Of a stretch of DNA of 64,000 nt, positions 31,380-43,820 are shown piece after piece. Source of the stretch: Acanthococcus lagerstroemiae (taxonomy: Eukaryota > Arthropoda > Insecta > Hemiptera > Eriococcidae); the NCBI GenBank assembly GCA_031841125.1, contig CM063107.1:46079497-46143496 (forward strand), written 5' to 3'. The translations under genes were made by a program, and so were the position numbers. How positions within the stretch are numbered: position 1 is the stretch's first letter; the number at the start of each line of letters is the position of its first letter. Below the pieces are notes generated by a model. The model searched no databases. It saw only the letters and a list, made by a program, of their open reading frames with translations, and was not told the origin of the DNA.

Positions 31380-33600
31380 TCGGTCATATTCTAGCGAAAA
31401 CCTACAGACATTTCTGAGCCTCCATGCTTGCTTATGCTTTAGACTATTTTGAAATATTTTAATAACTCATTAATTCAGGTATCCCCACTCTGCACCATGT
31501 TGTTTAAAAAGTGAACACTTGGCTAATTATATTTGCCTATCGGCAAAATAGGAAACTAGACAAAATGTTTTACGTTTTCAACTGAAACTTCGTAGGTTTT
31601 AGTTTGCATTTTACTGTTCGCTCTCCACCCCACACGTAAAATGCTACTTTCGTGCTTGGGGTCCGGAAAATTCTTGGTACAGTCTGAACGAATGTTTCAT
31701 CAAACGTTGAAGCACATCAGCTCATATGTACCAAGATTCGAATCGATTTTTAGTTCGTATAATACCATCCCAGAAGAACAATGGAGGTTTAATTGTTCCT
31801 CCACACCTGCTCAAGTGCAAAAAGCGTATATTACGAGGCTTCTGTCAGAATTTTTCCAACTATACTTGACAATGTGAAACGTGTTCGTGACCGCGTCAGT
31901 ATTATGAGACTAATATTGACATTTCAATAATCAAGTAGGCTTTGACTCGAAATTATTTCTACAAGTCTTTAATTAACGTGTACTAGATGTCAAGTGAGAC
32001 AAATGTGATGTAAATTACTGAGAAATTTCTCACAATTTGTTCGACAGTTTCATAAAAAATAAAGTGTTTCGGCTTGCAGTCACCGGATCGTGCTCATCGG
32101 GCTGGTTGCGGCATATAGTTCGTTTGTGTTTCAACTATAGAAGTTTGTGGAAGAAACTCAACACGGAAACTTAATCGAAAACCAACATCATCAATATTTT
32201 GCCTAGACAATTAACAAGTTCCGCGTTGGGGTCATTCGGTTTAATTTCATTTATAAAACAAATCTATGTAGATTTTCCACGCGGCTAGAACGTCGTATTT
32301 ACATGAGCCAGCCCAATGTCACATCGTTCATTTGCAATATCTTACGCAAATATACAAAATTTAGCGTAAAATGCAGTGCACAGATATAGCGACGTATTCA
32401 TGGGTTGAGAAATGTCTACGTCCATTCACTTCGAATGGCGGATCCTTGTGAATCATCGTGTAGTTGATTCTCGTGTTTTGCACTCTACTGTGTGAGTCTA
32501 TAATTCAAATTTACCTCGAACCAGGTTAATGCACAGATCATTCATAACCTAAAGTACCCAAGCGGGCTCATGCGCCGTACAAAATATGATATTCAAAATT
32601 ACACCATTACTAGCCTCTGAATTACGCACCACGTGGTAACCCTTGCTTTAGCCGACAACCCGGACAAAAAAGTATTTCGTGATGCTTGGCCGACTTCGGA
32701 GTGTTTTCAATTTAAAATTGACGACCTCTAATCGAATTCATTTTCACGCATCAGTGAAAATACGAGCACAGGTGTAAGAAATCAATCATTTATTGTATGT
32801 CATGAGCTCGTCTCACATTATTCTTTCCATTGAGAGAGGTTCTGAACACACGCTCAGGGATGAACGCTTAATTAACTTACATTCTGCGTTGTTGGTTCGA
32901 AGTAAGTGTATGATGAAGAAATGGTGAAAGTTGTGACAGCTTCCCTGCTAAAAGTTGTTCAAGCGGTCCTATACGAGTGCCCCAGTTTCGAGGAATTAAG
33001 GCAATTTACACACCCTTCCCCCGAAACACAAGACATAGAGACATTTCCGGTCTATCTGATTTGTACTTTAGAATTTGATTTCTATCTTATTACAGCATTT
33101 TCTCGGGATCAGTAAGCTCTGTGCGCGCGTAGGAATAAAGGTATATATTGTGTATCTCTTTTGGAGCGAAGTAAAATGCGATGCTTCACTTAATAATGTC
33201 AAACCCTTTTGTGTAGGAAACGGCTTGCTTTTCCGGAACCACCCTCAAACGAGCTTCGATTGGTGCTCTTCTAAACTGATAGAAAGCGGATCGCAGTTTG
33301 CTTTTAATGTACAAGTACATCGTACACTTAAAATATCAAATGATGCGATTACATTTGTCGCACCTACTGCGACTCCTACGGTTTTACATTTTCTAAATTA
33401 GATTGTGTTCCGCGTGCGTGTGAATACGGACAGAATCTTGGAGAGCAAGAATGCTCCCTTGAAAAAATTTAGGAAGGTGATGCCCCTGGGAAAAATTACT
33501 GTTAAATATGATTTCCTTCGTATTTAGTACCCTTCTCCCTCTTCGTTCGATTTCAGGAACAGTGTATTATTTTGGCTGGATGAAAATATGTTGGTTACAG
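31380..33600. other. Intergenic, no gene recognised
   Basis: Plus-strand frames at 31641-31877 (78 codons) and 32906-33115 (69 codons) have plausible codon composition but match no family known to me and lack clear splice partners. I do not call genes here. Confidence 0.4.
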
Positions 33601-33601
33601 G

Positions 33602-34528
33602 TGTCGCGTTTCCGGACCGAAGGGGCTAGCGAGACGCGCTTTCCGGGGGAGTGTGAGCACTGAAGTCACAAAGGTGGGTGGCCTCACGGGGCATATTGCG
33701 AGAGCGTAGGCTCCAAAACGCGGACATCTTGCTACGGCATTAATAATAACGCAGGGGTTTGATACGAAGATACTTTTATTTTACGAATTAGTATATAATT
33801 TACACTAAAAGAGGTTCGACTTAAACTGCACCGATGGCGGAAACGGGGGCGGCAGCTATTTCACAAAAAATTACGTTAATAGTAAGGACGCGAATGTTGC
33901 AGACGACGGCGAAAATAGTTAGCGGTAAGCGACGGAAAATGTACACATGAGGGGGGCGTGCCAATGCTCCGTGATAACGCACTAACGAATACACACAGCG
34001 AAGCACAGTCGAGACGCGGTTACTCCCTATTGATGATTGTGACTAGGAGACAAGGGAAGAGGGATAGAGGGATTCGGAGGGACTGGTTTCTAGCCAACAC
34101 GTCAAGAAGAGAAATGGGGCGACTGGTTCACCACAGAAAGGATCGAGGGGGACCAGCTTCCAGCCCACCCGCTGAGGGGGAAATGGGGGACTGATTTCCA
34201 GCCCGCACACCCCAGGAAGAGTCGGGGAGACTGGGTTCCAGCCCACACACCAAGAAGAGAAATGGGGGGACTAATTTCCAGCCCGCCCACCACGGGAAGG
34301 TTAGGGGGGACTGGGTTCCTGCCCACGTGCCGAAGCAGCAGAAGAAGGAATAGCAGAGTAAAGAGAAAGAAAGGCGATAAAGCTGGAATAGCTTGTTGCC
34401 GTAAGCTTTCCCGAGTTGGCTACAACTACTCTTAATTTCTCCGGGTAGTTAAGTATACCCGAGCTACCGACTTCGTCTGCGAGTAGCTAGAGAACAACCC
34501 TCGCGGCATGAAGCTGTTTCTTGCGACA
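33602..34528 (-). mobile_element. Probable solo LTR
   Basis: A GC-richer 927-bp block begins TGTCGC and ends GCGACA, the short inverted TG...CA termini of long terminal repeats. On the minus strand an AAAATAAAAG polyadenylation-like signal (about 33770-33780) lies toward the 3' end, which suggests the direction. No gag, pol, primer-binding site or second LTR is nearby, and no 4-6 bp flanking duplication is visible. It is therefore a solo or rearranged LTR. BEL/Pao or Gypsy origin cannot be decided. Confidence 0.45.
34076..34330 (+). repeat. Minisatellite inside the LTR-like block
   Basis: About five imperfect units of roughly 45-55 bp carry GGGGGACTGGTTTCCAGCCC and AGAAGAGAAATGGGG words. Unit ends vary, so the array is old. 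Confidence 0.75.
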
Positions 34529-35084
34529 CAAAATCGAGGGGCGCAAATAGAGGGGGCTAGGGGGCTAAGCCCCCCGGTTTCAAAATTAGCACCCCTTAAA
34601 TGAAAAATGTAAAACCATACGAGTACCGCTATTATCGTTTGTGATGTTGTGTTTTTTGTTGTTTTTTTTACAAAGAAAGTATTACAAAAGAAAAATCTAT
34701 TTTTGGGGGGTGATTTTTGGATTTTTATAAAGTTACCCTAGACCGTGGGCTTAAGTGAGTTGGCTAAAGTGAGTTGGTTTAAGTGAGTTCAATACTATCG
34801 CCCTCCAATTTCGAGGGATATAGAGTAAAGAAGAGCCTAATTGCGATCCCACTGATAACGAAAAAACCAAAGTAGATATGTGTGAGTGCCAAAAGTAAGT
34901 AAAGTACAAAGTTCAAAGCGGTTTGAGAACCTTTTTTCTAAAGCATTAGCCAAAAGAAAACACCTACATACGAAAATCCACATTTTGCTCCTTACCTTCT
35001 ACATATAATAATGACTATAGATCTTTCTACAAATTCAAAAGAAAACCAGGACATGTTTAGTATGATGTAATGATGATCTTAAGA
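34529..35084. other. Intergenic with a short G/C hairpin
   Basis: GGGGGCTAGGGGGCTAAGCC, followed by CCCC, at 34552-34575 can fold on itself. Otherwise no feature. Confidence 0.4.
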
Positions 35085-36560
35085 AGGTGATCAGTCTTAA
35101 GACCGGTTTGATGCAGTTCCCCATTTCTCCCTATCTTGTGAAAGTTCTTTCATTTCCAAATAACTCTTACATTTAGTATTCTCGATTATCTGTTAAACAT
35201 ACTGGAATCTTTGCCAACCTACTCAATTCTTTCCCTCCATCCTTCCTTCTAGCAGGAGTGATATTATTCGTGGGTACCTCAAGTTATGCCCTATTGGTTT
35301 ATCATGATTTCTTATCTTCAAACAATTCCAAATCAGCCCCGTAGCTAGAGTTTATGTGTGGTTGGGACTCTATGAACCTTTTGGGGGGCCCAGGCCGACA
35401 TTTTTTTACAAGCCAAGAGAGAAATGTACATGGGTTTTATGTTCTATTTCAATGGGTATCTCGCCTCGTTGTCTAAACAGGCTCGGGTAATTTAGCGAGA
35501 ATGTACTGGGGCCATTACATACAAATCCCATTCCCAATCCAAGAGTCCCAAATTAGTTAACCACGTTTTTGTTCTAAATTTTAAAATGTTTCTGTGATAT
35601 TAATTCTCTTCATCCCCTCTTTCTTTCTCGTTCAGCGTAATGACTGTTTTTTTTATAATGGTGGTAACTTTGCCTAGGGGGCTCAAGATACCTTTCGAGG
35701 GGGGTCAGCAACAGCTTTCCCCCATAGCTACGGGACTGTTCTAAATATATATTTTACCTGCTAGTCTTCACATTTCAAAAAGCTTCGATTCTTCTCTTCT
35801 CTGGTTTTGCCTACGGTCCAAATTTCACATCCATACAACGCTACACCCCAAACATAAGTTTCGAAAAATAACTTTTTGATTTCTAGATTTGTTTTTGATT
35901 TGAATAAATTACCTACTTTTTCCATAAAATTTTAATGTAGCCTGGGTTATTATACTACATACTAATACCTCTTTTACACCTTCCACCTTTTATTTTACTC
36001 CTAATATAGCAAAATTCGCTTACTTCTTCAATTTTTCCCTGAACAATTCTTATTTTAAGCTGTCATTTTCACATCAATTACATACCATCACTTGAGGTTT
36101 TTTTTTTTTCCTAATATATTTTCATACAATATTCCAACTCAAAATCTCCTCCATTCTATTCAAAATATTTTTAAAATCAGTACCTACTTCTTTCAGTTAA
36201 TAAGATAATATCATCTGCATTTACTCGCTCTCCATTTTATGGTTACACCTGCTTCAAATTTTTCTTTTATTTCTTTTATATACCACTCTATGTACAAATT
36301 TAATAATACTGGCTACAACGAGCACCCCTGCCTTGCACCTTTCTTCATATTTGCCTCCCTTTCCTCCCTTTCCTCCCCTTTCTCTCCTTCTATTATTAAT
36401 ACAGTTTTCTGTCTATTATATAAATTTAAAATAACTTGACTTTCCTCTTTATTCCTATCCTTTTTTGAATATCAAACATTTTATCCCATTTACCATTGTC
36501 AAAAGCTTTTTCAATATCGACGAATGCTATACATCTAGCCTACTCCTTTTCAAGTCTGTC
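35085..36560 (-). pseudogene. Non-LTR retrotransposon copy (same family as 4800-5518), interrupted
   Basis: On the minus strand the sequence reads CIAFVDIEKAFDNGKWDKMF (RT motif A, near 36535-36475), then QVILNLYNRQKTVLI, remnants of motif B (LVVASIIKFVHR), KPQVMVCN, and after stops the thumb words VVWM*NLDRRQNQRREESK. The tail (MKELSQDREKWGTASNRS) lies at 35085-35165. A hAT-type MITE (35334-35738) splits the tail. Many stops and frameshifts make it dead. The left tail is nearly the same as that of 4800-5518. Confidence 0.82.
35334..35738. mobile_element. hAT-type MITE inserted in the retrotransposon copy
   Basis: Ends CAGCCCCGTAGCTAG and, reversed, CAGTCCCGTAGCTATG are inverted repeats. The flanks TTCCAAAT (35326-35333) and TTCTAAAT (35739-35746) match at 7 of 8 positions, an aged 8-bp target duplication. 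Removing the element rejoins the retrotransposon tail. It has no coding capacity and G-rich stretches inside, like the elements at 39425 and 56524. Confidence 0.85.
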
Positions 36561-36805
36561 ATCTATAATTGAACCACATAGTTCAGAAACAATGTCAGTC
36601 TCAAAATTTTGAAAATTGGTTGGATTAATTCGCAATATTGCGAAGTATTGTGAAAATCTTTTTCAGTATCAAAGAATGCCACACATGTATCCTACCTCTT
36701 TTTAAGTCTCCCATCTACAATTGAATCATATGGTTCAGAAACAACGTAAGTCCCAACATTTTGAAAATGGGTTGGATTAATTCCAATATTGCAAAGTCTC
36801 ATCGC
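36508..36805 (-). repeat. Tandem duplication of ~152 bp at the retrotransposon edge
   Basis: 36508-36655 and 36660-36805 repeat the same sequence (TTTTTCAATATCGACGAATG against TTTTTCAGTATCAAAGAATG, then CATCTATAATTGAACCA, GTTCAGAAACAA and GGTTGGATTAATT). The unit begins within RT motif A on the minus strand. Confidence 0.8.
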
Positions 36806-36984
36806 ATTGCGGCTTCGTAGTTAAAGATTATATCTCATGGCTCGTGGCATTGTAAATAACTCACTGTCCACTTTGTAAGGTTAAAAGGCAATAACAGTTG
36901 AAAACTGAAAAACTAAGAAAAAACCGTTCCATACACCTACCGTACATACGTTTTGAGCCTTCACAACAGCAACAGTCGTGACGA

Positions 36985-37710
36985 GGTGTACTCTCTCTCC
37001 ATTTCCATGGATAGGCGAAAATAAGCACAACGACAGTCATGCATGAGGCCCCCCTGACACGTTCCCCGACACGACTTCAGTGGTAGACATTTCCATGGAA
37101 ATTTATTTTTCCTTTCAGCCATGGGAATAGTTGAGCGAAAACCGTAACTCCAGCCATGTGCTCATTGATCTTGATCTTTTCTGCGCCCTACGCAACTACA
37201 GTCTGCAGCCGCGTGTTGTTGATGGAAATTTCCATTAAAATTATTTTTAATAGGGTACGAAAGCATATAAAATGTTATAATATGTGTCTGTACGAAAGCA
37301 TATAAAATGTTATAATATGTGTCTCTGCAGGAGACGCATGCAGTTTGCAGCCGTGTTATTAATAGGAATTTCCATGAAAATGTCAATCACGGAAGCATGG
37401 TTTTTGCTCAAGTATATTCAGTAGTATGACGTCATAGTAACAGGAGCGTGTCGGGGGAGCATACTCTCACCCCCACTACTGCCCCCCAGAAGCCTGCGCG
37501 GGAGTGTATTGAACAACTTCCCAAAGTTTCACGGCAATCGGATGAACAGTGTAGTAAAGTCTGCAGTCGTGTTGTTAATAGAAATTTCCGTGGAAATATG
37601 AAGGACACACACACACACACACCCACACAGACATACGTTAACAGAAATTTCCAAAGAAACATGATGGACATACACAGACAGAAAGACAGACATACATTCA
37701 TTTTTATATA
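36985..37710. repeat. TTCCATGG / GCTGCAG palindrome repeat family, copy 2 (compound)
   Basis: Contains four or more modules with GAAATTTCCATGGAAAT-type palindromes (about 37085, 37225, 37365, 37580) linked to AGTCTGCAGCCGCGTGTT-type words. It ends in a (CA)n tract (37604-37622) and a GACAGACATACATTC...TTATATAGAT tail, a 3' end seen on many insect retroposons. Orientation changes within the block, indicating nested or inverted copies. Confidence 0.75.
37255..37324 (+). repeat. Perfect 35-bp tandem duplication
   Basis: 37255-37289 and 37290-37324 are identical (starting GTACGAAAGCATATAAAATG). An inverted relative, lacking the duplication, lies at about 60688-60712. Confidence 0.95.
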
Positions 37711-37789
37711 GATATTGAAGATTTTAGGCGGTAGGGCTTCAGCGGGCCCAAAGAAAAAAGTTTTTCGCTCTATTTTCGCCCCTGACAAA

Positions 37790-39416
37790 ATCGTTCTCTC
37801 AACAGCCGGAACGCAAGACCCGGTTTTGTGACGTAGCGCTCGACTCTGCTACTAGCGGTGGTGGAATCTTGAAGTATTTACTCGCCCGAGTAGACAAGAG
37901 TACGCGTTAAAGACCATTCAAACCTTCAGGTATAACCTGTCATTTCTGAAACACCAGCCACCAGGTATATCCAAACATACAATTTCATTACAAAATAAAC
38001 ATAAAATTTGATGCTCAAAAGATACGATTACCTTAGTTCACCTGTAATCGTCGGGTTCCGAGTAAAATAACTGAGATGAGAGATTATTGAATTTACTTTA
38101 CTAAATCTTAGAGATCAACTTTACAAGTTATGTTGATATTTGTACTATAGGTATGACACTATACTTTTAGATGTACAATTATCATCGCTTACGACGTGTC
38201 TCTCAAACTCTAGTCCAACGATTACGCCCTCGTTCAGTAGCATCGCTCCCAAAGTTAACTACAAATATCGTCATCTAAAGGAGGGAGAATGAATTGAAAA
38301 TAAAAGAACTGCATAGTCAGTTATAATTTTGAAATTCCGAAGAAATAATCAAATACGAAATCATAACATCGTTAATAATGTTGATGAAACAAAAAGAATT
38401 TAGATTTTGTTATTGGCGCCTGTACGTATTTCGAAAGTCGAGCAGAGGTGTTGTTTAATTTAATACAGGACGAAATAACCGAGCTCGGAGTCAAAAGTAG
38501 GTTAATGAAAGAAATGAATTTTGTGATCGAAAAGTCGAAATTTTGAGAGTTAAAAACTATTTTACATTCTATCCCCTCCTGAAAAATAGGCCGTCCTCGG
38601 CCGGTGAAAAGTCCTAAAGGTAAACTCATCACCCGAGGAAGCTACTGAGTTCGAGCTATAATCGTGGTTACATAAAATTGTAAGAAAACTAAGCATAATT
38701 TACAAAACCTTAATAAAATAGTAAAATGTAGAATTTCATTTAAATATGCGTATACGGTATAATATGGTCGAGTTGATTTTTATCGGAAAAACGAGTCGTA
38801 TTAATTCAATACGCACTGTTGTCAGTCCGTCATACCTACTATATTCCAGAGCCTTAGTTAAGGCGACTGGTGGGAGAATCCACCTCCGTTAGTTTTCTTC
38901 CGTCAGTGTCTTAGTTGTCGACTATCTGACCTCACGGGTAGTCGTATCCGCTTGTGTACCTTACGAAACTTGATGGGGCATAAGTATTTTTCCTATGTTG
39001 ACAGATTGATGGATTTGCTCACTGGTGATTGATGTTACAGTTTTGTGTCCAATATTTCAACATTTATTCTCGGGATAAAATGAGATAGGTTACACAATTT
39101 GACTAAATCATTAAAAATTGGCCATTCTTGGTAGAATTTTGAAACCCAAATGTTTTTCAAATTTCAGTTTTTGTTGTTGTTGTTTTTTTTTCTTCAATTT
39201 AAAACCACCAGAATTGGCACTTGTGATTCCAGGATTAAGTAACTTACTTTTAAAAATGTTTTTGTAATTTCCACGCCTGATTTTGAACCAAACATGTGAA
39301 GGGAAATCAAATCCAATCATTATAATAATAGGTAGGTGGTGCCCTTCATCGGTGCAATTAGGTTGTTGTGCCCTGTGCATAAATTTGTTTGGCTCAGAGA
39401 TTTGAATTTGTTAGGA
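37790..39416. other. Intergenic, no gene recognised
   Basis: AT-rich, with a somewhat less AT-rich patch at 38820-38980. No coding frame, RNA or repeat is identified. Confidence 0.4.
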
Positions 39417-39424
39417 GACCTACG

Positions 39425-39594
39425 GAGTGGTGTAGCTAGGGGTTTCCCAAGGGGGGGGGGCACAATAAGGTTTTCAAGGGAGAAGAAGTCGGAAATTAAG
39501 GTATTTTTGAAAATCGCCGATATTAGAAGACTATGTAAAAATATTGGGGGGCACGTGCCTCCTGTTCCCTCCCCCCCATGACGCTACGCCACTG
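39425..39594. mobile_element. Short hAT-type MITE (CAGTGGCGTAGC family)
   Basis: The left end GAGTGGTGTAGCTAGGGG and right end (reversed) CAGTGGCGTAGCGTCATG are inverted repeats of the family at 56524-56849. The interior also matches that element (AAGGTTTTCAAGGGAGAA, TATTAGAAGACTATGT, AAATATTGGGGG). The flanks GACCTACG and GGCCTACA agree at 6 of 8 positions, an eroded target duplication. A 9-G run lies inside. Confidence 0.82.
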
Positions 39595-39602
39595 GGCCTA
39601 CA

Positions 39603-40790
39603 GTTAGAAAAGGTTGTGAAATAGACCCGCAAGTAATACCGGCGAGTCTTTAATCTTCTAGATTAACAACAATTCAGGATATTCTCTCTCGTAAATTGGA
39701 TTAACCCTCTTGCGAGACTCTGTAATGAAGCTGTGATCTCATCTAACCTCTGAAAGCCTTCTAGGTTGTCAATCGGTAATTCATTGTTTCAGGGCGCAAT
39801 TTTCAAGTTCGATTTCAAACAAGAAACGTTTTACTTGTAATCGCAAAGTACAAATGCACGTGGCGTGGACTCAATTAGTGAGCTGCGTTTCTTTTTCCTC
39901 AACGCTGACGAAATGTAATTAGCGGTAAGAGGTTTCAAAAGGGAAGATAATTTATTAGTTCGGTGAATGTATTCGTTACTAGAACTAGGTACCTTGAAGT
40001 ATACAGGTTTACAGGTACTGAACACTGATCGGATTAATTACTCGTACTTGTATAGTTTGCTGAACATATTTTCGCCCGCTTAATCTGGCATGAAATATGA
40101 ATTTGGTCGAGCTTCTCGTACCGTCGAATGTGATTTTCGCAAATACTGTCCGTACATCGAGTCACACGGCTCTACACTTTGTTCAGGTTTAGTCGCCCTC
40201 TAACCTCCTAAGTACTCCCAAGTCTTTCAAGTTTCGACCTGCTGGAGTTTGTTGATTAACGGAGGAAAGTTACTCCAGTGTTCTGAAATAGTCAATCGAT
40301 TTCGTATATGTCATGTTCAAAGCCAGAAATTGTACAATTTTGAGATTGTACAGGCATTTTTGTTCTATATCTGCGAAAAGAAATGCTCTTTTTTTGGAGG
40401 TGGTACAACAATTTTTGTACACTTTGCGAAATGTACATCACTTTTGCACTGAACTAAAAATCTGAACAACATTGTACTGTAAGGTTTTTGTAAGAAGTTC
40501 ATGATAAATATAAAATGTGTCTGCGAATAATCGTACGAGTAAAAATGTTTAGTCTACTTATTGCAGCATGCCAATAAATTCCTATGGCAACTCGAATTAC
40601 ACAGTATAGATTTTGTTTTTTACAAAGACATCTGTTGATTCTACACTTAGTAGTACACGCGTATCGTTGAAAACCCTACTCTTTTCTAATTTCACTGTCA
40701 ACTCGAGCCCTAGAATTGGCCCTTTCGAGCCGGTTAGGCCCTCTTCTCTGCTTGCCGAAAAACCGGCCTAGGTCGAAATTTAGCGAGTTG
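39603..40790. other. Intergenic, no gene recognised
   Basis: Nothing beyond short frames. Confidence 0.4.
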
Positions 40791-40794
40791 CTAC

Positions 40795-40864
40795 GTGGGC
40801 TCGAACCCGGGACCCCAGGATTCCGGGACCAGCGTGCTATCCACTCGGCCAACCTGACCCCTCA
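40795..40864 (-). repeat. tRNA-like SINE head
   Basis: The minus strand carries an A-box (TGGCCGAGTGGAT) and, 31 bases further, a B-box (GGTTCGAGCCC) with correct pol III spacing. The acceptor ends do not pair and the anticodon arm is weak, so it is not a working tRNA. The start matches the fragment at 3696-3762, which suggests a small family. Confidence 0.6.
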
Positions 40865-40869
40865 TATTT

Positions 40870-42547
40870 GGAAATCCTGACCTCCAACTCGATTCCTGCG
40901 TATAGGCTGGACGTAAAGAAATTGAAGACCTCATTCGGACTGGCAGCGCGAAAGAGTCGCCCTCTACAATTTTAGGTACGTAAAAAAAGGAACTGCTGAA
41001 ACCCTGCACATTTTATAAAAATTTATCAGGTTGAAATAAAAATGGACTCAATGGAAGTGAAATTTTATGTACTCTAAATTTTGTTCTATTCACTTTTTCG
41101 ATAAACGCGTTTGTTTTCATAATATTTTGAGATCTCTTAATACGCCTGTAAATGAAATATTCCCTTCGGTCAGGATTATAAGGTAAACAACAGCGCGCCA
41201 CCTCTTTGATCAGCCCGAATTTACACAGTGCCCTCAGTCCAAAATGACCAAAGTGGTTTTTTGGCGCTATCTGGTGGAGATAGTCAGTATGCATTTCCTA
41301 GATGTTATAGATTATTTTTCTCGCACGTGAAACAGGATACAACTCGAATTTACGTACGTTCTACGGAGAGCTGATGAGAGTAAAATCCCACTGTTTATGT
41401 TTACCAAGCTAGATACTGTAGATCTACTCGTACATGCATCCGGACAGAGAAGACGAAAATATTCCACTGTCGGAACAGTTTTCGGACGATAACACAATTT
41501 TCGCCGAGAGCTCACGTACAAATACATATATCTTCCTATCATAAACTGCTCGTTGGTCCATGACTTTTCTCATTTTGCGGCCCTGCAGCTCGAAGACTGT
41601 AAAGTCGATTGTTTTCAAACTTTGATAGTGTGGCTACTGTATCCTTGACTTTCCATTAAAACCATCAAATCAGTGTTATTAACCTTACATAAAGAATGGG
41701 AATTTTTTTTTTAGATTTTGTAAACTTTGCTGTTTTGGACTAGGGCACTTTATAAATTAGGTCTTTAATTGTTTCTTGTGGGACCTCTTCCTTGTTGAGG
41801 AATGTTGAACTACATGGCGCCATTTGGTTAGGCGAGTACAGCTAAGGTGAAACACCGTTTCGGGTACCAATCTTATGGAAGTCGTAATTCACTTCCATAA
41901 CAACATCTATAGAAGGTAGCATACCTTTTACAAATAGTATCTAAAAAAAATTTAAAAAAATGAGTCAGAATGAACTATATCCACTAGATAAAGTTCATTT
42001 TGAAACCAAGGCAATGCTTATAGTGCATTTTTCTACAGGAACGAGGCATTATAGGACGGCGGTGATGAGCTCACGCGATAGCCCGTGACGAGCACTACCC
42101 GAAACCGTGCCTAACTCATTTTTGCCGAAAATGGATAAGGTTGGGTTTGAAACTGAGCTCCTCAAGTGTTGATGCCAGTTGGCCAGGCCCCATGTTCTAT
42201 GTTGCGCCTTTAGTTCGAACAGCCAGTTCTCAATGTGTATTTTAAACTTAGGCTAACATTTATAATGGGAAAAGTATTTTTCTACAAAGATATATCCAGC
42301 AGCAAACGACATATAACATTCTTCTGCGAGCATTTGGCGCCTATCTGTACCACTTCGGTAATTTTTTGTGAAAACCTTGTTTTTAGGCAATTTAACAAGC
42401 AACATTTTTTATCTCATTTATTTTTTCCATAACATGCTTCATTCTTCGAAAAAACCGCCGAAATAGTTGAATAATAGATAGAAATTTCTCATTTTCTGCT
42501 CCTCCAGGAGGAAGCCGACGGGTTGGGGTGTGGGCTTTGAACTACGT
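40870..42547. other. Intergenic, no gene recognised
   Basis: A small hairpin TTATGGAAGT/ACTTCCATAA lies at about 41871-41898. A GAGCTCCTCAA word near 42156 resembles an end of the element at 13546-14429. No gene is supported. Confidence 0.4.
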
Positions 42548-43320
42548 CCCTATTGACCATTTTTACATTTAAATTCCGCAAAATTCCGCAGCGTCTCAAA
42601 ATTTCTGCAAAATGAGACACTTTTTTCTCGCTACTGAAACGGAAAATAATTTCCGCAACTTCAGTCGCGAAGAAACTGAATCCGTTTCCGCAATCCTGTA
42701 CGGTATTCCTATCACGCAACGTTCAGCTGCGGAATTCTGTTCCTCTACTGACGCGGAAAAAATCTTATTTCCGCATTATTCCGCCTCGAACAAAATCTAT
42801 TTCCGCATAGTTCTGCTGCGAAGAAAATCTATTTTCCGCAGCGTTCCACTACGTTTCATCACTTATATTCTGCCACATAATTATTTCTCTGGAGCGTCTC
42901 GGAGCGGACTATATTGGAAGCAGAACTGCGCAGAAAATTTTATTCAGCAGCGTTCAGGAGCGACTAATATTTCACTGCTGTACAAAGCAGAATATTCTTC
43001 AATTGCATACTACGACGACTTTCATTAATTTCTGATGCTAGTATGAAAGAAAACAATTTTTATTTGAAAATAAACGAACAATTTATGCAAGTTTTTCAGA
43101 TAAATTTCGCGTCGCATTCGCGTGCTGGGTGGCTGCATTTCTGGAATCTGAAAATTTAATTTTCAGCATGAGAACAGATTATTGAAAAGTGAAATGTATA
43201 CAGAATGAGTGGCAAGAAGTGACCTTTGTAGAAAAAAGTGACTAAATGGACGCCCTGCTAACCCCATATAATACGGCCAAGACGTCAGGAAAAAATATTA
43301 GCGTCTGTTGAAGCAAAATA

Positions 43321-43820
43321 GGTCTGTTCGGGCAGCATACAGAAACTACCAAAATTGACAAAATGTACAGAAAGTGCGTTCGGGCAACTTTTCTGCACTT
43401 TCGTAACTGCAGAGAGAATGTTCGAGCACCGACTTTCTGGAGTTTCTGTAAGTTTCTGTACTTGCAGAACTACAGTACCTCTGGAGGTACTGTAAGTTTC
43501 TGTAACTTTTTTGTGAACAGTTGGAACGGAAAAAAACTTTGGTTATTCCTTATAAAAAATTTGCTAACAATTAAATAATTTCATAAGAGAACGTTGAAGG
43601 TGATTTGCAATTGTTCAATTTTATTTTATGTGGAGATTTATCCATGAAAATGAACGTTGATCGGAAATTTCAACAGAAAGTGCAGAAAAAGTGTTTGAGC
43701 ATACGCTAAAACGATTACACAACAGCACTACAGAAACTTACAGAAACGACCAGAGACGTTTGTACAGAACTTACAGAAAAAATCATCAAGATTAATTTCT
43801 GTACGCTGCCTGAACAAACC
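43321..43820. mobile_element. 500-bp MITE with ~25-bp inverted ends and TA target duplication
   Basis: The left end GGTCTGTTCGGGCAGCATAC(AGAAA) and right end (reversed) GGTTTGTTCAGGCAGCGTAC(AGAAA) are inverted repeats with three mismatches. TA flanks both sides, suggesting a Tc1/mariner-type MITE. The interior repeats ACAGAAACTTACAGAA-type words in both orientations. Confidence 0.82.

Noticed and set aside
40795..40864. Functional tRNA gene
   Set aside because: Good A- and B-boxes but no acceptor stem and a poor anticodon arm.
42612..43028. 138-codon plus-strand open frame
   Set aside because: It lies entirely in the TTCCGCA word array, whose repetition keeps the frame open. No family resemblance.
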